A stretch of 64,000 bases of DNA from Actinokineospora terrae (GTDB lineage: Bacteria > Actinomycetota > Actinomycetes > Mycobacteriales > Pseudonocardiaceae). The notes under the pieces were generated by a model, which was given only the letters and a program-made list of their open reading frames with translations, did no database searches and was not told where the DNA came from. Location: the NCBI RefSeq assembly GCF_900111175.1, contig NZ_FOGI01000001.1, positions 730,194 to 794,193 on the forward strand, in the 5' to 3' direction. The position numbers were made by a program, and so were the translations under genes. Below, in pieces: positions 17,001 through 24,922 of this stretch. Every line of letters starts with the position of its first letter. Positions within the stretch are counted from its first letter, which is position 1.

Positions 17001-19581
17001 GTTCGTCACCGCCGACCACGCCGAACCCCTCGGCGTCACCAGGGTGGTCACCACGGCCGTCGACATCGACGCGCTGCCCGCCGCGATCGGCGCGGTCGGG
17101 GTGCTCGCCGCCGACGTCGCCGAGCGCGGCCTGGTCGCCGACCTGTACCTGATCTGGGAGGACCAGCCGGACGCCGACGCGATGGCGGTGCGGCTCGGGG
17201 AACTGCTCGCCGAGCAGCCGCTGCCCGCCGGGGTCCGCCGGATCACCACGACCGTCGCGGGCACCAGCGGCGCGGTCATGCACCACCACTTCACCTTCCG
17301 CCCCGACGGCCCGGACGCGACGGTGCTGACCGAGGACCGGCTCATCCGCGGCCTGCACCCGCAGATCGCGCAGCGGTTGCAGCTGCGGCGCTTCAGCGAG
17401 TTCGACCTCACCCGGCTGCCCTCGGTCGACGAGGAGATCTACCTGTTCAACGCCGTCGCGCACGGCAACCCGGCCGACGAGCGGCTGGTCGCGATGGCCC
17501 AGGTCCGCGACCTGACCGCGCTGCGCGAGACCGATGGCAGGCTGGTGTCGCTGCCCGCGGTGGAGGACACCTTCATCGCCTGCCTCGACGCCATCCGCGG
17601 CATCCAGGCGCGTCGCCCGCAGAACAAGCGGTTCGACACCAACCGGATCGTCATGTACGTCTGGCCGCCGACCGACCTGGTCGCCGAGGAGGTCAACACC
17701 CTCGTCCAGCGGATCCTGCCGACCACGGTGGGCGCCGGGCTCGAAGAGGTGCTGTTCCTGGCCCGCAGGCGCAACTCCGCGGGCGAGCTGCACGAGGTCG
17801 CGGTCCGGATCACCCTGTCGCCGGGGCAGGAGGCGCGGTTCGAGGTCGGGGAGCCGACCACCGAGCCCGTGCGGCCGCTGGACGACTACGACCAGAAGGT
17901 CCTGCGCGCGGCCCGCCGCGGCAACGTCTACCCGTACGAGCTGACCGGGCTGCTGGCCGGTGCCAACGGCGAGTTCGTCGAGCACGACCTCGACGCCGCC
18001 GGTGAGCTCGTGCCGGTCGACCGGCCCCGCGGCCGCAACACCGCCGCGATCGTCGCCGGTGTCGTCACGACCCCCACCGAGCGCCACCCCGAGGGCGTCA
18101 CCCGCGTCGTGCTGCTCGGCGACCCGACCAAGGCCCTCGGCGCGCTCTCCGAACCCGAGTGCGCCAGGGTGATCGCCGCGCTCGACCTCGCCGAGCGGAT
18201 GCGCGTGCCGCTGGAGTGGTTCGCGCTCTCGGCCGGTGCCCGGATCTCGATGGCCTCGGGCACCGAGAACATGGACTGGGTGGCCGCCGCGCTCAAGCGG
18301 ATCGTCACCTTCACCCAGGACGGCGGCGAGATCAACATCGTGGTCGCCGGGATCACCGTGGGCGCCCAGCCGTACTGGAACGCCGAGGCCACGATGCTCA
18401 TGCACACCAAGGGCGTCCTGGTGATGACCCCGGACTCGGCCATGGTGCTCACCGGCAAGCAGTCGCTGGACTTCTCCGGCGGCGTGTCCGCCGAGGACAA
18501 CTTCGGCATCGGCGGCTACGACCGGGTGATGGGCCCCAACGGCCAGGCCCAGTACTGGGCGCCGAACCTGTCCGGCGCGCGTGATGTGCTGATGGCGCAC
18601 TACGACCACACCTACGTCGTGCCGGGCGAGATCGCGCCGCGCCGCGCGGAGACCACCGACCCGGTGACCCGCGACGTGTCCAGCTTCCCGCACGCGGTGG
18701 TGGGCAGCGACTTCACCACGGTCGGCGAGGTCTTCTCCGTCGAGCACAACCCGGACCGCAAGAAGCCCTTCGACATCCGCACCGTGATGCGCGCGCTGTC
18801 CGATCAGGACCACCGGGTGCTGGAGCGCTGGGCGGGCATGGCGGACGCGGACACGTCGGTGGTGCAGGACGTCCACATCGGCGGCTGGCCGGTCTGCCTG
18901 GTCGGCATCGAGTCGCGTTCGGTGCCCAGGCGCGGTTTCCCGCCCACCGATGGCCCCGACACCTACACCGCGGGCACGCTGTTCCCCCGGTCGTCGAAGA
19001 AGACCGCGCGCGCCATCAACTCGGCCTCGGGCAACCGGCCGCTGGTCGTGCTGGCGAACCTGTCCGGTTTCGACGGTTCGCCGGAGTCGATGCGCAAGCT
19101 GCAACTGGAGTACGGGGCGGAGATCGGCCGGGCGATCGTCAACTTCCGCGGCCCGATCGTGTTCTGCGTGATCTCCCGCTACCACGGCGGCGCGTTCGTC
19201 GTGTTCTCCAAGGCGCTCAACCCGAACATGACGGTGCTTGCCCTGGAGGGCTCGTTCGCGTCCGTCCTCGGTGGTGCCCCGGCGGCGGCGGTGGTGTTCT
19301 CCGGCGACGTGAACAACCGCACCGCGACCGACCCCAGGGTGACCGAGCTCCAGGCGCGGGTGGCCGCGGCCGAGGGCGCCGAGCGGGCCGCGCTCAACAC
19401 CAGCCTCGCCGAGGTGCGCGCGTCCGTGCGCGCGGAGAAGCTCAGCGAGGTCGCCGCCGAGTTCGACCGGGTGCACAGCATCCAGCGCGCGGTCGAGGTC
19501 GGCTCGGTGGACGCGATCGTCAGCGTCGCGCAGCTGCGGCCGCGGATCATCGAGGCGATCGAGCACGGGATGAAGGTGTGA
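14083..19581 (+). CDS. Single-chain biotin-dependent acyl-CoA carboxylase (BC-BCCP-central-CT fusion)
   Basis: An 1,832-residue protein combining the functions normally split over AccA3/AccD subunits. Residues 1-450 are a biotin carboxylase (G-G-G-G-R-G-I-R ATP loop; E-V-N-T-R-L-Q-V-E-H). E-S-M-K-M-E-T carries the biotinylated lysine at 621. About 730-1150 resembles the alpha-helical central region of eukaryotic-type ACC. The last 580 residues are the two-part carboxyltransferase, ending with G-G-A-P-A-A-A-V-V-F-S-G. It should carboxylate an acyl-CoA (acetyl, propionyl or longer) using bicarbonate and ATP. GTG at 14083 has GGGGAGG eight bases upstream and starts right at the conserved V-F-S-R-V-A-I-V-N-R-G; the frame's 24 extra upstream codons are not conserved-looking. 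It stands alone. The acyl substrate is uncertain. Confidence 0.93.
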   Translation: MFSRVAIVNRGEAAMRLIHAVRDLSAETGARIETVALYTDADRDATFVRAADITYSLGPASARPYLDHAVLERALVETGADAAWVGWGFVAEDPAFAQLCEKVGVTFVGPSAEAMRKLGDKIGAKLIAEEVGVPVAPWSRGEVATLQDALAAGERIGYPLMLKATAGGGGRGIRMVASGADLTEAYERTSQEALRAFGSGVVFLERLVTGARHVEVQVIADGQGTAWALGVRDCSVQRRNQKIIEESASPVLAPEQTAELKASAERLAVAVGYRGACTVEFLYHPGDKLFAFLEVNTRLQVEHPITEITTGTDLVKLQLHVAGGGTLDGPQPVESGHAVEARLNAEDPDRDFAPSPGRIARLVLPAGPGIRVDTGVSEGDTIPADFDSMIAKVIAHGRDRAEALARLRRAMAETTVIIEGGATNKSFVLDLLDQPEVIDASCDTGWIDRVRAEGRLVTHRHSAIALAAAAIEAYQDEEEVSRQQLLSTAHGGRPQVRHESGRPLGLKLRGVGYQVGVTRVGPRRFQVVIGQGTQSHRAEVEVDRFDAHTGQVVVNGQRFRLVSATHGPTHLVEVDGVTHRISRDEGGVVRSPAPALVVATPLSVGDEVEAGAPIVVLESMKMETVLRAPFRARVREYPVSVGSQVETGAPLMRLEPLVDAEDTAAADDSAAATVEIDLPTGPADLTADERVARGLRDLRALLLGYDVDPDERGPVLADYLAARAELGNRPSAGELDLLTVFADLSELSRNRPGNELEVEPGSPVHSPREYFHSYLQSLDVERAGLTEGFQAKLKRVLAHHGVTDLDRTPALEAAVFRIFLSQQRMATDVAVVSELLRRWLAGSAPAEALREPLGLTLERLVEATQVRFPAVSDLARGVVFRWFAQPLLRRNRARVYAAVRAQLRHLDEVPDAPDRADRIQAMVASAEPLVRLIGQRLGHAGNDHAPLLEVLTRRYYGNGGLSEVTTRECSGCRFVTADHAEPLGVTRVVTTAVDIDALPAAIGAVGVLAADVAERGLVADLYLIWEDQPDADAMAVRLGELLAEQPLPAGVRRITTTVAGTSGAVMHHHFTFRPDGPDATVLTEDRLIRGLHPQIAQRLQLRRFSEFDLTRLPSVDEEIYLFNAVAHGNPADERLVAMAQVRDLTALRETDGRLVSLPAVEDTFIACLDAIRGIQARRPQNKRFDTNRIVMYVWPPTDLVAEEVNTLVQRILPTTVGAGLEEVLFLARRRNSAGELHEVAVRITLSPGQEARFEVGEPTTEPVRPLDDYDQKVLRAARRGNVYPYELTGLLAGANGEFVEHDLDAAGELVPVDRPRGRNTAAIVAGVVTTPTERHPEGVTRVVLLGDPTKALGALSEPECARVIAALDLAERMRVPLEWFALSAGARISMASGTENMDWVAAALKRIVTFTQDGGEINIVVAGITVGAQPYWNAEATMLMHTKGVLVMTPDSAMVLTGKQSLDFSGGVSAEDNFGIGGYDRVMGPNGQAQYWAPNLSGARDVLMAHYDHTYVVPGEIAPRRAETTDPVTRDVSSFPHAVVGSDFTTVGEVFSVEHNPDRKKPFDIRTVMRALSDQDHRVLERWAGMADADTSVVQDVHIGGWPVCLVGIESRSVPRRGFPPTDGPDTYTAGTLFPRSSKKTARAINSASGNRPLVVLANLSGFDGSPESMRKLQLEYGAEIGRAIVNFRGPIVFCVISRYHGGAFVVFSKALNPNMTVLALEGSFASVLGGAPAAAVVFSGDVNNRTATDPRVTELQARVAAAEGAERAALNTSLAEVRASVRAEKLSEVAAEFDRVHSIQRAVEVGSVDAIVSVAQLRPRIIEAIEHGMKV

Positions 19582-19677
19582 CCGGTCGCTAAGTGTCCCT
19601 TGTGGCCGGTCGGTGTTGCCCGAAGGGGCGGACCGGTGGTCATGGCTGGACGGGCCGTGCCGTGGTGTTGTTGAGCG

Positions 19678-22098
19678 GTGCGGCGGCGACGCGAGGTGTC
19701 TCCTGCTGGTCTGCCCCCTTCCCCGGGGGCGGACCAGCGGGCGCCTGGCCTGCTCGCGTTGCAGCGGGCGGCGGGGAACACGGCGGTGGCGTCGCTGCTC
19801 GGCGTTCCCACGCGGACCGAGGTCGAGCCGCCGGTGGACGTTCCGGTGCGGGTGCCCGACTCGGGTGTGCCGGGCGAGGTCGTGCGGGTGGCCGAGGAGC
19901 AGCGGCTGGCTGTCGGGGAGTCGGCTGAGCGGGCTGGGGAGCGGGTGGATCAGGCGGTCCGGGCTCATCAGGACCGGTTGTCCGCGACCGTCAGCACGCA
20001 GGAGGCCACGGCTGCCGCGGCGCTGGGTTCGTTGCGTGCCAACGTAAGCGCGCAGTCTTCTGCTCAGGCCGCCGCTGCCCAGGCCGCGTCCGCAGGTACG
20101 CGTGCGACGGTCCGGGCTCGGGCGGGCACTGGGGTGACGTCCGCGCACGCCCGGATCGATGCGATGGGGGAGGAGTCCCGCGCGGCCGGGCAGCGGGAGG
20201 CTGAGCGCGCGGTTCGGGAGACGCCTGCTGCTTCGGCCGTGCGTCCGCCTGCCGCTGCTGGGGATCCGGACATCGCCGCTGGGCAGGATCGCATCGGGCA
20301 GGCCGTGGCGGACAAGGCCGGTGGCGAGTTGGCGCGGTCGGGTGGTGAGGCGGCGGGGCAGGTCCGGGCTGGGGTCGCCGCGGCACAGTCGAGTTTGTAC
20401 GGACCGGCGAAGGAGAGTGCGGCTTCGCAGGTTCGGGACGCGGCGGACCAGACTGACCGGGCGTTGGTCGAGGGTACGGCCACGGCGGTTTCCGCTTTGC
20501 GGGCAACAGGTTCGCGGACGGTCGAGTCGGCTGTGCGGGGGCATCAGCGGTTCATGGTGGCCTTGCGTGCGGGGCGGCAGACGGCTGTGGGGGATCTGGC
20601 CGCGTGGGGTGCGGAGAGTCGTGGTCGGCTGCGGGACACGGCGGCTCGGCTTGGGGCTGGGTTGGTCGAGCACGCGCGATCGTTGGCGGGGTTGGTCGCG
20701 GGGCGGGTGCGGCCGGTGGAGGACCCGGTTGGTGTGGTTCGGGCCGCTGGGGACCAGGTGTCGCAAGGGATTGATGACGCGGCGGGTGGGCTTGTGGAGG
20801 GGGCGGGGCAGCTCGCTACCGGGCATCAGGCGGCCGTTGGGGGAGTGGGGGAGCAGGCGGCTGGGGCGTTCGGTCGGGTGGGGGAGGCGGCGGGGGCGGC
20901 GCTTCGGCAGGGTACGGCGGCGTTCGTCGGTCATGCCGGCCAGACTCGGGACGCGGTGACGGCTGAGCTGGATCGGGTGCCTGCGGTGGCGGGTGACGCG
21001 TTGGACGCTCGGCATCGGTCTACTGTGGATGGTCACGCCGGGGCGGTAGACCGGTCTGTGGAGGCGCAGCGGGGGTGGGTGGCCGACGCGCGTTCCCGTG
21101 GGGCGCAGGGGGCGGTCAGCTTCGCGGGTGAGGCTGAGCGGTTGACCGGGCAGGCCCGTTCACAGCCGGTGCAGCGGTGGCTGGCGGAGATCGTCGGCCG
21201 GATGCGCAACTGGCTGCGCGAGAAGTGCGGCGATGTGCTGGGCGGCATCCTGTCCGGGCTGATCCTGTCGATCCCGACGATCATCATCGGGGTCGGGTTG
21301 CTGCTGGCCGGGCCGGTCGGGTGGACGGTGCTCGCGGGTCTGCTGGTCGTCGGTGTCGGTCTGGGGATCTACGGGCGTTGGCAGGAGTACAAGGCCGACC
21401 ACGGCGGTAATGGGCCGGGTTTCCTTGCCGGGCTTGGCCTGGTGGGTCTCGGGATCGCCGACCTGACCGGCATTCCGTACATTGTGGAGGCCGCGGTCGG
21501 CAGGCGCGCCTTCGCCCCGACCGGGATGAGCGACTTCGAACGCTGGGAACGCGGCACCCAGGGCGTGGTCAACCTGGCCCTGCTCGTCGCGGGCGGCGCC
21601 AAGAAGCTGTTCGCCGAACGACCTCCCGTCGAACCCGTCCGCGCCCCCGTCGACCCGCACACCATCCCGATCCCCGGCGAGAGCAACAACGCCCGCTTCG
21701 AGGCCGCCCGCCAGATCATCCTCGACACACCCCCCGCCGACCGCGCCGCCGCCACCCGGGTCCTGTTCCCCCGCCTCACCGAACTCAGCGGCAACACCTG
21801 GAACTTCCGCGCCAACCCCTCCGCAGACGGCGGAATCCACTTCACCGGCGAGGGCGCGCCCTTCATCTTCGCCATCGACAACGCGGGCAACGCCTTCCAA
21901 GGCAAAATCGGTCCCGGCACCCTCACCATCCACCCGGGCGCCCCCACCACGGTCAACTACACCACCCTCCGCCCCCTCACCCCCGCCCCGCCACCACCCC
22001 CGATACCCGCCTCCACCCCCGCCACCGCCCCCATCCCCCCGGTCGCCCCCCGACTACCCGCCCCACCCTCCGAGCGCGAGCCCGAACCCAGCCATTAG
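19678..22098 (+). CDS. LQRxxGN-motif protein with long Ala/Gly-rich helical region and membrane segments
   Basis: An 806-residue protein of unknown function. Near residues 26-41 it has L-L-A-L-Q-R-A-A-G-N-T-A-V-A-S-L-L, the short motif seen at the N-terminus of DUF4157-type and other proteins linked to actinobacterial extracellular contractile injection systems and polymorphic toxins. Residues about 60-500 are Ala/Gly/Arg/Glu-rich and probably a long helical stalk. Residues about 518-570 hold two strongly hydrophobic helices (I-L-S-I-P-T-I-I-I-G-V-G-L-L-L). A compact domain near 655-760 precedes a Pro-rich tail. An in-frame TGA just upstream fixes the GTG (19678) as the earliest start. No injection-system structural genes are in the window. 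Third-position usage shifts from G-rich in the stalk to C-rich in the C-terminal part, hinting at a composite origin. Confidence 0.75.
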   Translation: MRRRREVSPAGLPPSPGADQRAPGLLALQRAAGNTAVASLLGVPTRTEVEPPVDVPVRVPDSGVPGEVVRVAEEQRLAVGESAERAGERVDQAVRAHQDRLSATVSTQEATAAAALGSLRANVSAQSSAQAAAAQAASAGTRATVRARAGTGVTSAHARIDAMGEESRAAGQREAERAVRETPAASAVRPPAAAGDPDIAAGQDRIGQAVADKAGGELARSGGEAAGQVRAGVAAAQSSLYGPAKESAASQVRDAADQTDRALVEGTATAVSALRATGSRTVESAVRGHQRFMVALRAGRQTAVGDLAAWGAESRGRLRDTAARLGAGLVEHARSLAGLVAGRVRPVEDPVGVVRAAGDQVSQGIDDAAGGLVEGAGQLATGHQAAVGGVGEQAAGAFGRVGEAAGAALRQGTAAFVGHAGQTRDAVTAELDRVPAVAGDALDARHRSTVDGHAGAVDRSVEAQRGWVADARSRGAQGAVSFAGEAERLTGQARSQPVQRWLAEIVGRMRNWLREKCGDVLGGILSGLILSIPTIIIGVGLLLAGPVGWTVLAGLLVVGVGLGIYGRWQEYKADHGGNGPGFLAGLGLVGLGIADLTGIPYIVEAAVGRRAFAPTGMSDFERWERGTQGVVNLALLVAGGAKKLFAERPPVEPVRAPVDPHTIPIPGESNNARFEAARQIILDTPPADRAAATRVLFPRLTELSGNTWNFRANPSADGGIHFTGEGAPFIFAIDNAGNAFQGKIGPGTLTIHPGAPTTVNYTTLRPLTPAPPPPPIPASTPATAPIPPVAPRLPAPPSEREPEPSH

Positions 22099-22218
22099 CC
22101 GGACGAGCCCCCCGCTTGATCTCCGACCCGGGCAGGCTAGTGCTGGTTCTCGATCACCGAGCAGGCCACCGGCCCGGGTGGGCCATGCCTGTGGGCACTG
22201 CTCCAACCGAGCGACACG

Positions 22219-22267
22219 CCCACTAGATGTGGGGTGCGATCGCGGCGCGCGCACCCATGTATTGTGC
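22219..22267 (+). promoter_or_regulatory. Tandem NrdR-box-like sites in the nrdAB promoter
   Basis: CCCACTAGATGTGGGG (22219-22234) and CACCCATGTATTGTGC (22252-22267) are imperfect 16-bp palindromes whose start points are 33 bp, about three helical turns, apart. NrdR, the universal bacterial RNR repressor, binds tandem 16-bp boxes with this kind of spacing, and these sit just upstream of the B12 riboswitch. The second overlaps a -10-like TGTATT. Assignment is by arrangement and partial motif match. Apart from this, 22099-22218 shows nothing. Confidence 0.5.
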
Positions 22268-22271
22268 CTCT

Positions 22272-22452
22272 AGCTGGTTCGGCCGATCACCCAGATCGGT
22301 CGTCGCAAGAGGGAACCCGGTGTGAGTCCGGGGCTGCCCCGCAGCGGTGAGTGGGAACGAGAGCCGTCACGAAGCACTGGGCCACGACGGGCCTGGGAAG
22401 CGGCGGCCGGTAGGTGCCGATGAGGCGTGCCCGCGAGTCCGAAGACCTGCCA
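22272..22452 (+). ncRNA. Cobalamin (AdoCbl) riboswitch
   Basis: The leader contains the conserved B12-riboswitch blocks in order: AAGAGGGAACCCGGTG, TGAGTCCGGGGCTGCCCCGC, and near the 3' end GCGAGTCCGAAGACCTGCC. The last corresponds to the closing P3/P2 region. The peripheral arm lies between, and the aptamer ends about 125 nt before nrdA. In Streptomyces the class Ia nrdABS operon is known to be repressed through such a riboswitch when B12 is plentiful, leaving DNA synthesis to the B12-dependent class II enzyme. The arrangement here matches. Confidence 0.93.
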
Positions 22453-22457
22453 GCGCT

Positions 22458-22479
22458 CCCGCACGCGTCCGCGTGCGGG
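22458..22479 (+). terminator. Hairpin directly after the B12 aptamer, probable expression platform
   Basis: CCCGCACGCG pairs perfectly with CGCGTGCGGG around a TC loop, starting five bases after the aptamer's last conserved block. It can act as the intrinsic terminator of the riboswitch; no U-tract follows. The alternative, sequestering the nrdA ribosome site 90 nt further on, looks less likely from the distance. Confidence 0.6.
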
Positions 22480-22576
22480 TGTCCGCGGCCCCGAGGGAGG
22501 GCGGGAGGACGTGGCGGTCGCGCGCGCCCGCCCGGTCTCCGCTGCCCGGGGTCGCTCGGTGAGCGAGGAGAGACCT

Positions 22577-24922
22577 GTGACGGCCACGACCACCATGCGC
22601 GTGCGCAAGCGCGATGGGACGTTGGAACCGGTCGACGTCAACAAGATCGTCGGGGCGGTGCGCGCCCAGGCCACCGGACTGTCCGATGTGGACCCGTTGC
22701 GGGTGGCGACCAGGACGATCAGCGGTCTCTACGACGGAGCCACCACCGAGGAGCTCGACCAGCTCTCCATCCAGACCGCCGCCGCGCTGGTGGCCGAGGA
22801 GCCGGAGTACTCCAAGCTCGCGGCCGGGCTGCTCGCCGCGTTCATCGGCAAGGAGGTGCGCAGGCAGGGCGTCGGCTCGTTCAGCGAGAGCATCGCGCTG
22901 GGCCACGACCAGGGCCTGATCGGCGACACCACCGCCGCGTTCGTCGCCGCCAACGCCACCGAGCTCGACGGCGCGGTCGACCCCGCCGCCGACCGGCGGT
23001 TCGAGTACTTCGGCCTGCGCACCGTCTACGACCGCTACCTGCTGCGCCACCCCGCGCAGCGCACCGTGATCGAGATGCCGCAGTACTGGCTGCTGCGGGT
23101 CGCCTGCGGCCTGTCCACCACCGCCGCCGAGGCCATCGGGTTCTACCGGCTGATGTCGTCGCTGGCGTACCTGCCCAGCTCGCCGACCCTGTTCAACTCC
23201 GGCACCCAGCACACCCAGATGTCCTCGTGCTACCTGCTCGACTCCCCGCGCGACGAGCTGGAGTCGATCTACGAGCGCTACGCCCAGATCGCCAGGCTCT
23301 CGAAGTTCGCGGGCGGCATCGGCGTGCAGTGGTCCCGGGTCCGCTCCCGCGGCGCCCTGATCCGCGGCACCAACGGCCACTCCAACGGCATCGTGCCGTG
23401 GCTGCGCACCCTGGACGCGTCGGTGTCGGCGGTCAACCAGGGCGGCAGGCGCAAGGGCGCGGCCTGCGTGTACCTGGAGACCTGGCACCCGGACATCGAG
23501 GAGTTCCTGGAGCTGCGCGACAACACCGGCGAGGACGCCAGGCGCACGCACAACCTCAACCTGGCCAACTGGATCCCCGACGAGTTCATGCGCCGGGTCG
23601 AGGCCGACGCCGACTGGTCGCTGTTCGACCCGGACGAGCTGCCCGAGCTGGTCGACCTGTGGGGCGAGGACTTCGACCGCGCCTACCGCGGCGCCGAGGA
23701 GGCGGGCCGGGCCGTGCGCACGGTCAAGGCCCGCGACCTCTACGGCAAGATGATCCGCACGCTGGCGCAGACCGGCAACGGCTGGATGACCTTCAAGGAC
23801 ACCTCCAACCGGACCTGCAACCAGACCGCCGAGCCGGGCAACGTGGTGCACCTGTCGAACCTGTGCACCGAGATCCTCGAGATCACCAGCGACGAGGAGA
23901 CCGCGGTCTGCAACCTCGGCTCGGTCAACCTCGGCGCGCACGTGCTCGCCGACTCCCCCGAGGGCATGGACTGGGAGCGGCTGCGCGCGACCGTGCGCAC
24001 CGCCGTGGTGTTCCTCGACCGCGTGATCGACATCAACTACTACCCGACCGAGCAGGCGGCCCGCAGCAACCCGCGCTGGCGGCCGGTCGGCCTCGGCGTC
24101 ATGGGCCTGCAGGACGTCTTCTTCAAGCTCGGCCTGCCGTTCGACTCCCCGAGGGCGCGCGAGCTCTCGACCCGGATCGCCGAGGAGATCTACCTGACGG
24201 CGCTGGAGTCCTCGGCCACCCTGGCCGAGGAGTCGGGCGCGCACCCGGCCTTCGCGCAGACCCGCGCCGCCCGCGGTGACCTGCAGCCCGACCTGTGGGG
24301 CGTCACGCCGACGCAGACCGACCGGTGGACCGCCGTGCGGGCCCGCGTCGCCGAGCACGGCCTGCGCAACTCGCTGCTGATCGCCGTCGCGCCGACCGCC
24401 ACCATCGCCTCCATCGCGGGCTGCTTCGAGTGCATCGAGCCGCAGGTGTCGAACACGTTCAAGCGCGAGACCCTCTCCGGGGAGTTCCTGCAGATCAACT
24501 CCTACCTCGTGCGCGAGCTCAAGGCGCGCGGGCTGTGGACCGACGACGTCCGGTCGCGGCTCAAGCGCGACGAGGGGTCCGTGCAGGGGCTCACCGAGCT
24601 GCCCGCCGACGTGCGCGAGCTGTTCCGCACCGCCTGGGAGCTGCCGCAGAAGGCACTGGTCGACCTGGCCGCCGCGCGCGGCCCGTACATCGACCAGAGC
24701 CAGTCGCTGAACCTGTTCGTGGCGTCGCCGACCATCGGCAAGCTGTCCTCGATGTACCTCTACGCCTGGAAGTCCGGGCTGAAGACCACGTACTACCTGC
24801 GCTCCCGCCCGGCGACGCGCATCCAGCAGGCGACCGTGCCGACCGCGGCAGCCGCCCCGGTCGACGCCGAGGCCATCGCCTGCTCCCTGGAGAACCCCGA
24901 GTCCTGCGAGGCATGCCAGTGA
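22577..24922 (+). CDS. nrdA: Ribonucleoside-diphosphate reductase class I, alpha subunit
   Basis: The 781-residue catalytic subunit reduces ribonucleoside diphosphates to deoxy forms for DNA synthesis. An N-terminal ATP-cone (V-R-K-R-D-G-T-L-E-P-V-D, residues 8-100) provides allosteric activity control. The barrel carries the cysteine set: S-S-C-Y-L-L near residue 217, N-L-C-T-E-I (radical cysteine and proton-relay glutamate) near 430, and V-C-N-L-G-S near 445. The C-terminal C-E-A-C-Q tail is the thioredoxin-accessible redox pair. GTG at 22577 follows GAGGAG by six bases; the 50 upstream codons of the open frame overlap the riboswitch leader and are not coding. It is controlled by the B12 riboswitch and probably by NrdR, and coupled to nrdB. 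Confidence 0.96.
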   Translation: MTATTTMRVRKRDGTLEPVDVNKIVGAVRAQATGLSDVDPLRVATRTISGLYDGATTEELDQLSIQTAAALVAEEPEYSKLAAGLLAAFIGKEVRRQGVGSFSESIALGHDQGLIGDTTAAFVAANATELDGAVDPAADRRFEYFGLRTVYDRYLLRHPAQRTVIEMPQYWLLRVACGLSTTAAEAIGFYRLMSSLAYLPSSPTLFNSGTQHTQMSSCYLLDSPRDELESIYERYAQIARLSKFAGGIGVQWSRVRSRGALIRGTNGHSNGIVPWLRTLDASVSAVNQGGRRKGAACVYLETWHPDIEEFLELRDNTGEDARRTHNLNLANWIPDEFMRRVEADADWSLFDPDELPELVDLWGEDFDRAYRGAEEAGRAVRTVKARDLYGKMIRTLAQTGNGWMTFKDTSNRTCNQTAEPGNVVHLSNLCTEILEITSDEETAVCNLGSVNLGAHVLADSPEGMDWERLRATVRTAVVFLDRVIDINYYPTEQAARSNPRWRPVGLGVMGLQDVFFKLGLPFDSPRARELSTRIAEEIYLTALESSATLAEESGAHPAFAQTRAARGDLQPDLWGVTPTQTDRWTAVRARVAEHGLRNSLLIAVAPTATIASIAGCFECIEPQVSNTFKRETLSGEFLQINSYLVRELKARGLWTDDVRSRLKRDEGSVQGLTELPADVRELFRTAWELPQKALVDLAAARGPYIDQSQSLNLFVASPTIGKLSSMYLYAWKSGLKTTYYLRSRPATRIQQATVPTAAAAPVDAEAIACSLENPESCEACQ

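Noticed and set aside
15145..21036. 1,963-codon open frame on the minus strand
   Set aside because: It lies opposite the carboxylase and the LQRxxGN gene. Its translation is low-complexity R/H/D/G-rich, a by-product of very high third-position G+C.
22427..22576. 50-codon N-terminal extension of NrdA
   Set aside because: It overlaps the 3' part of the B12 aptamer and the hairpin. The GTG at 22577 has the better ribosome site and matches family length.
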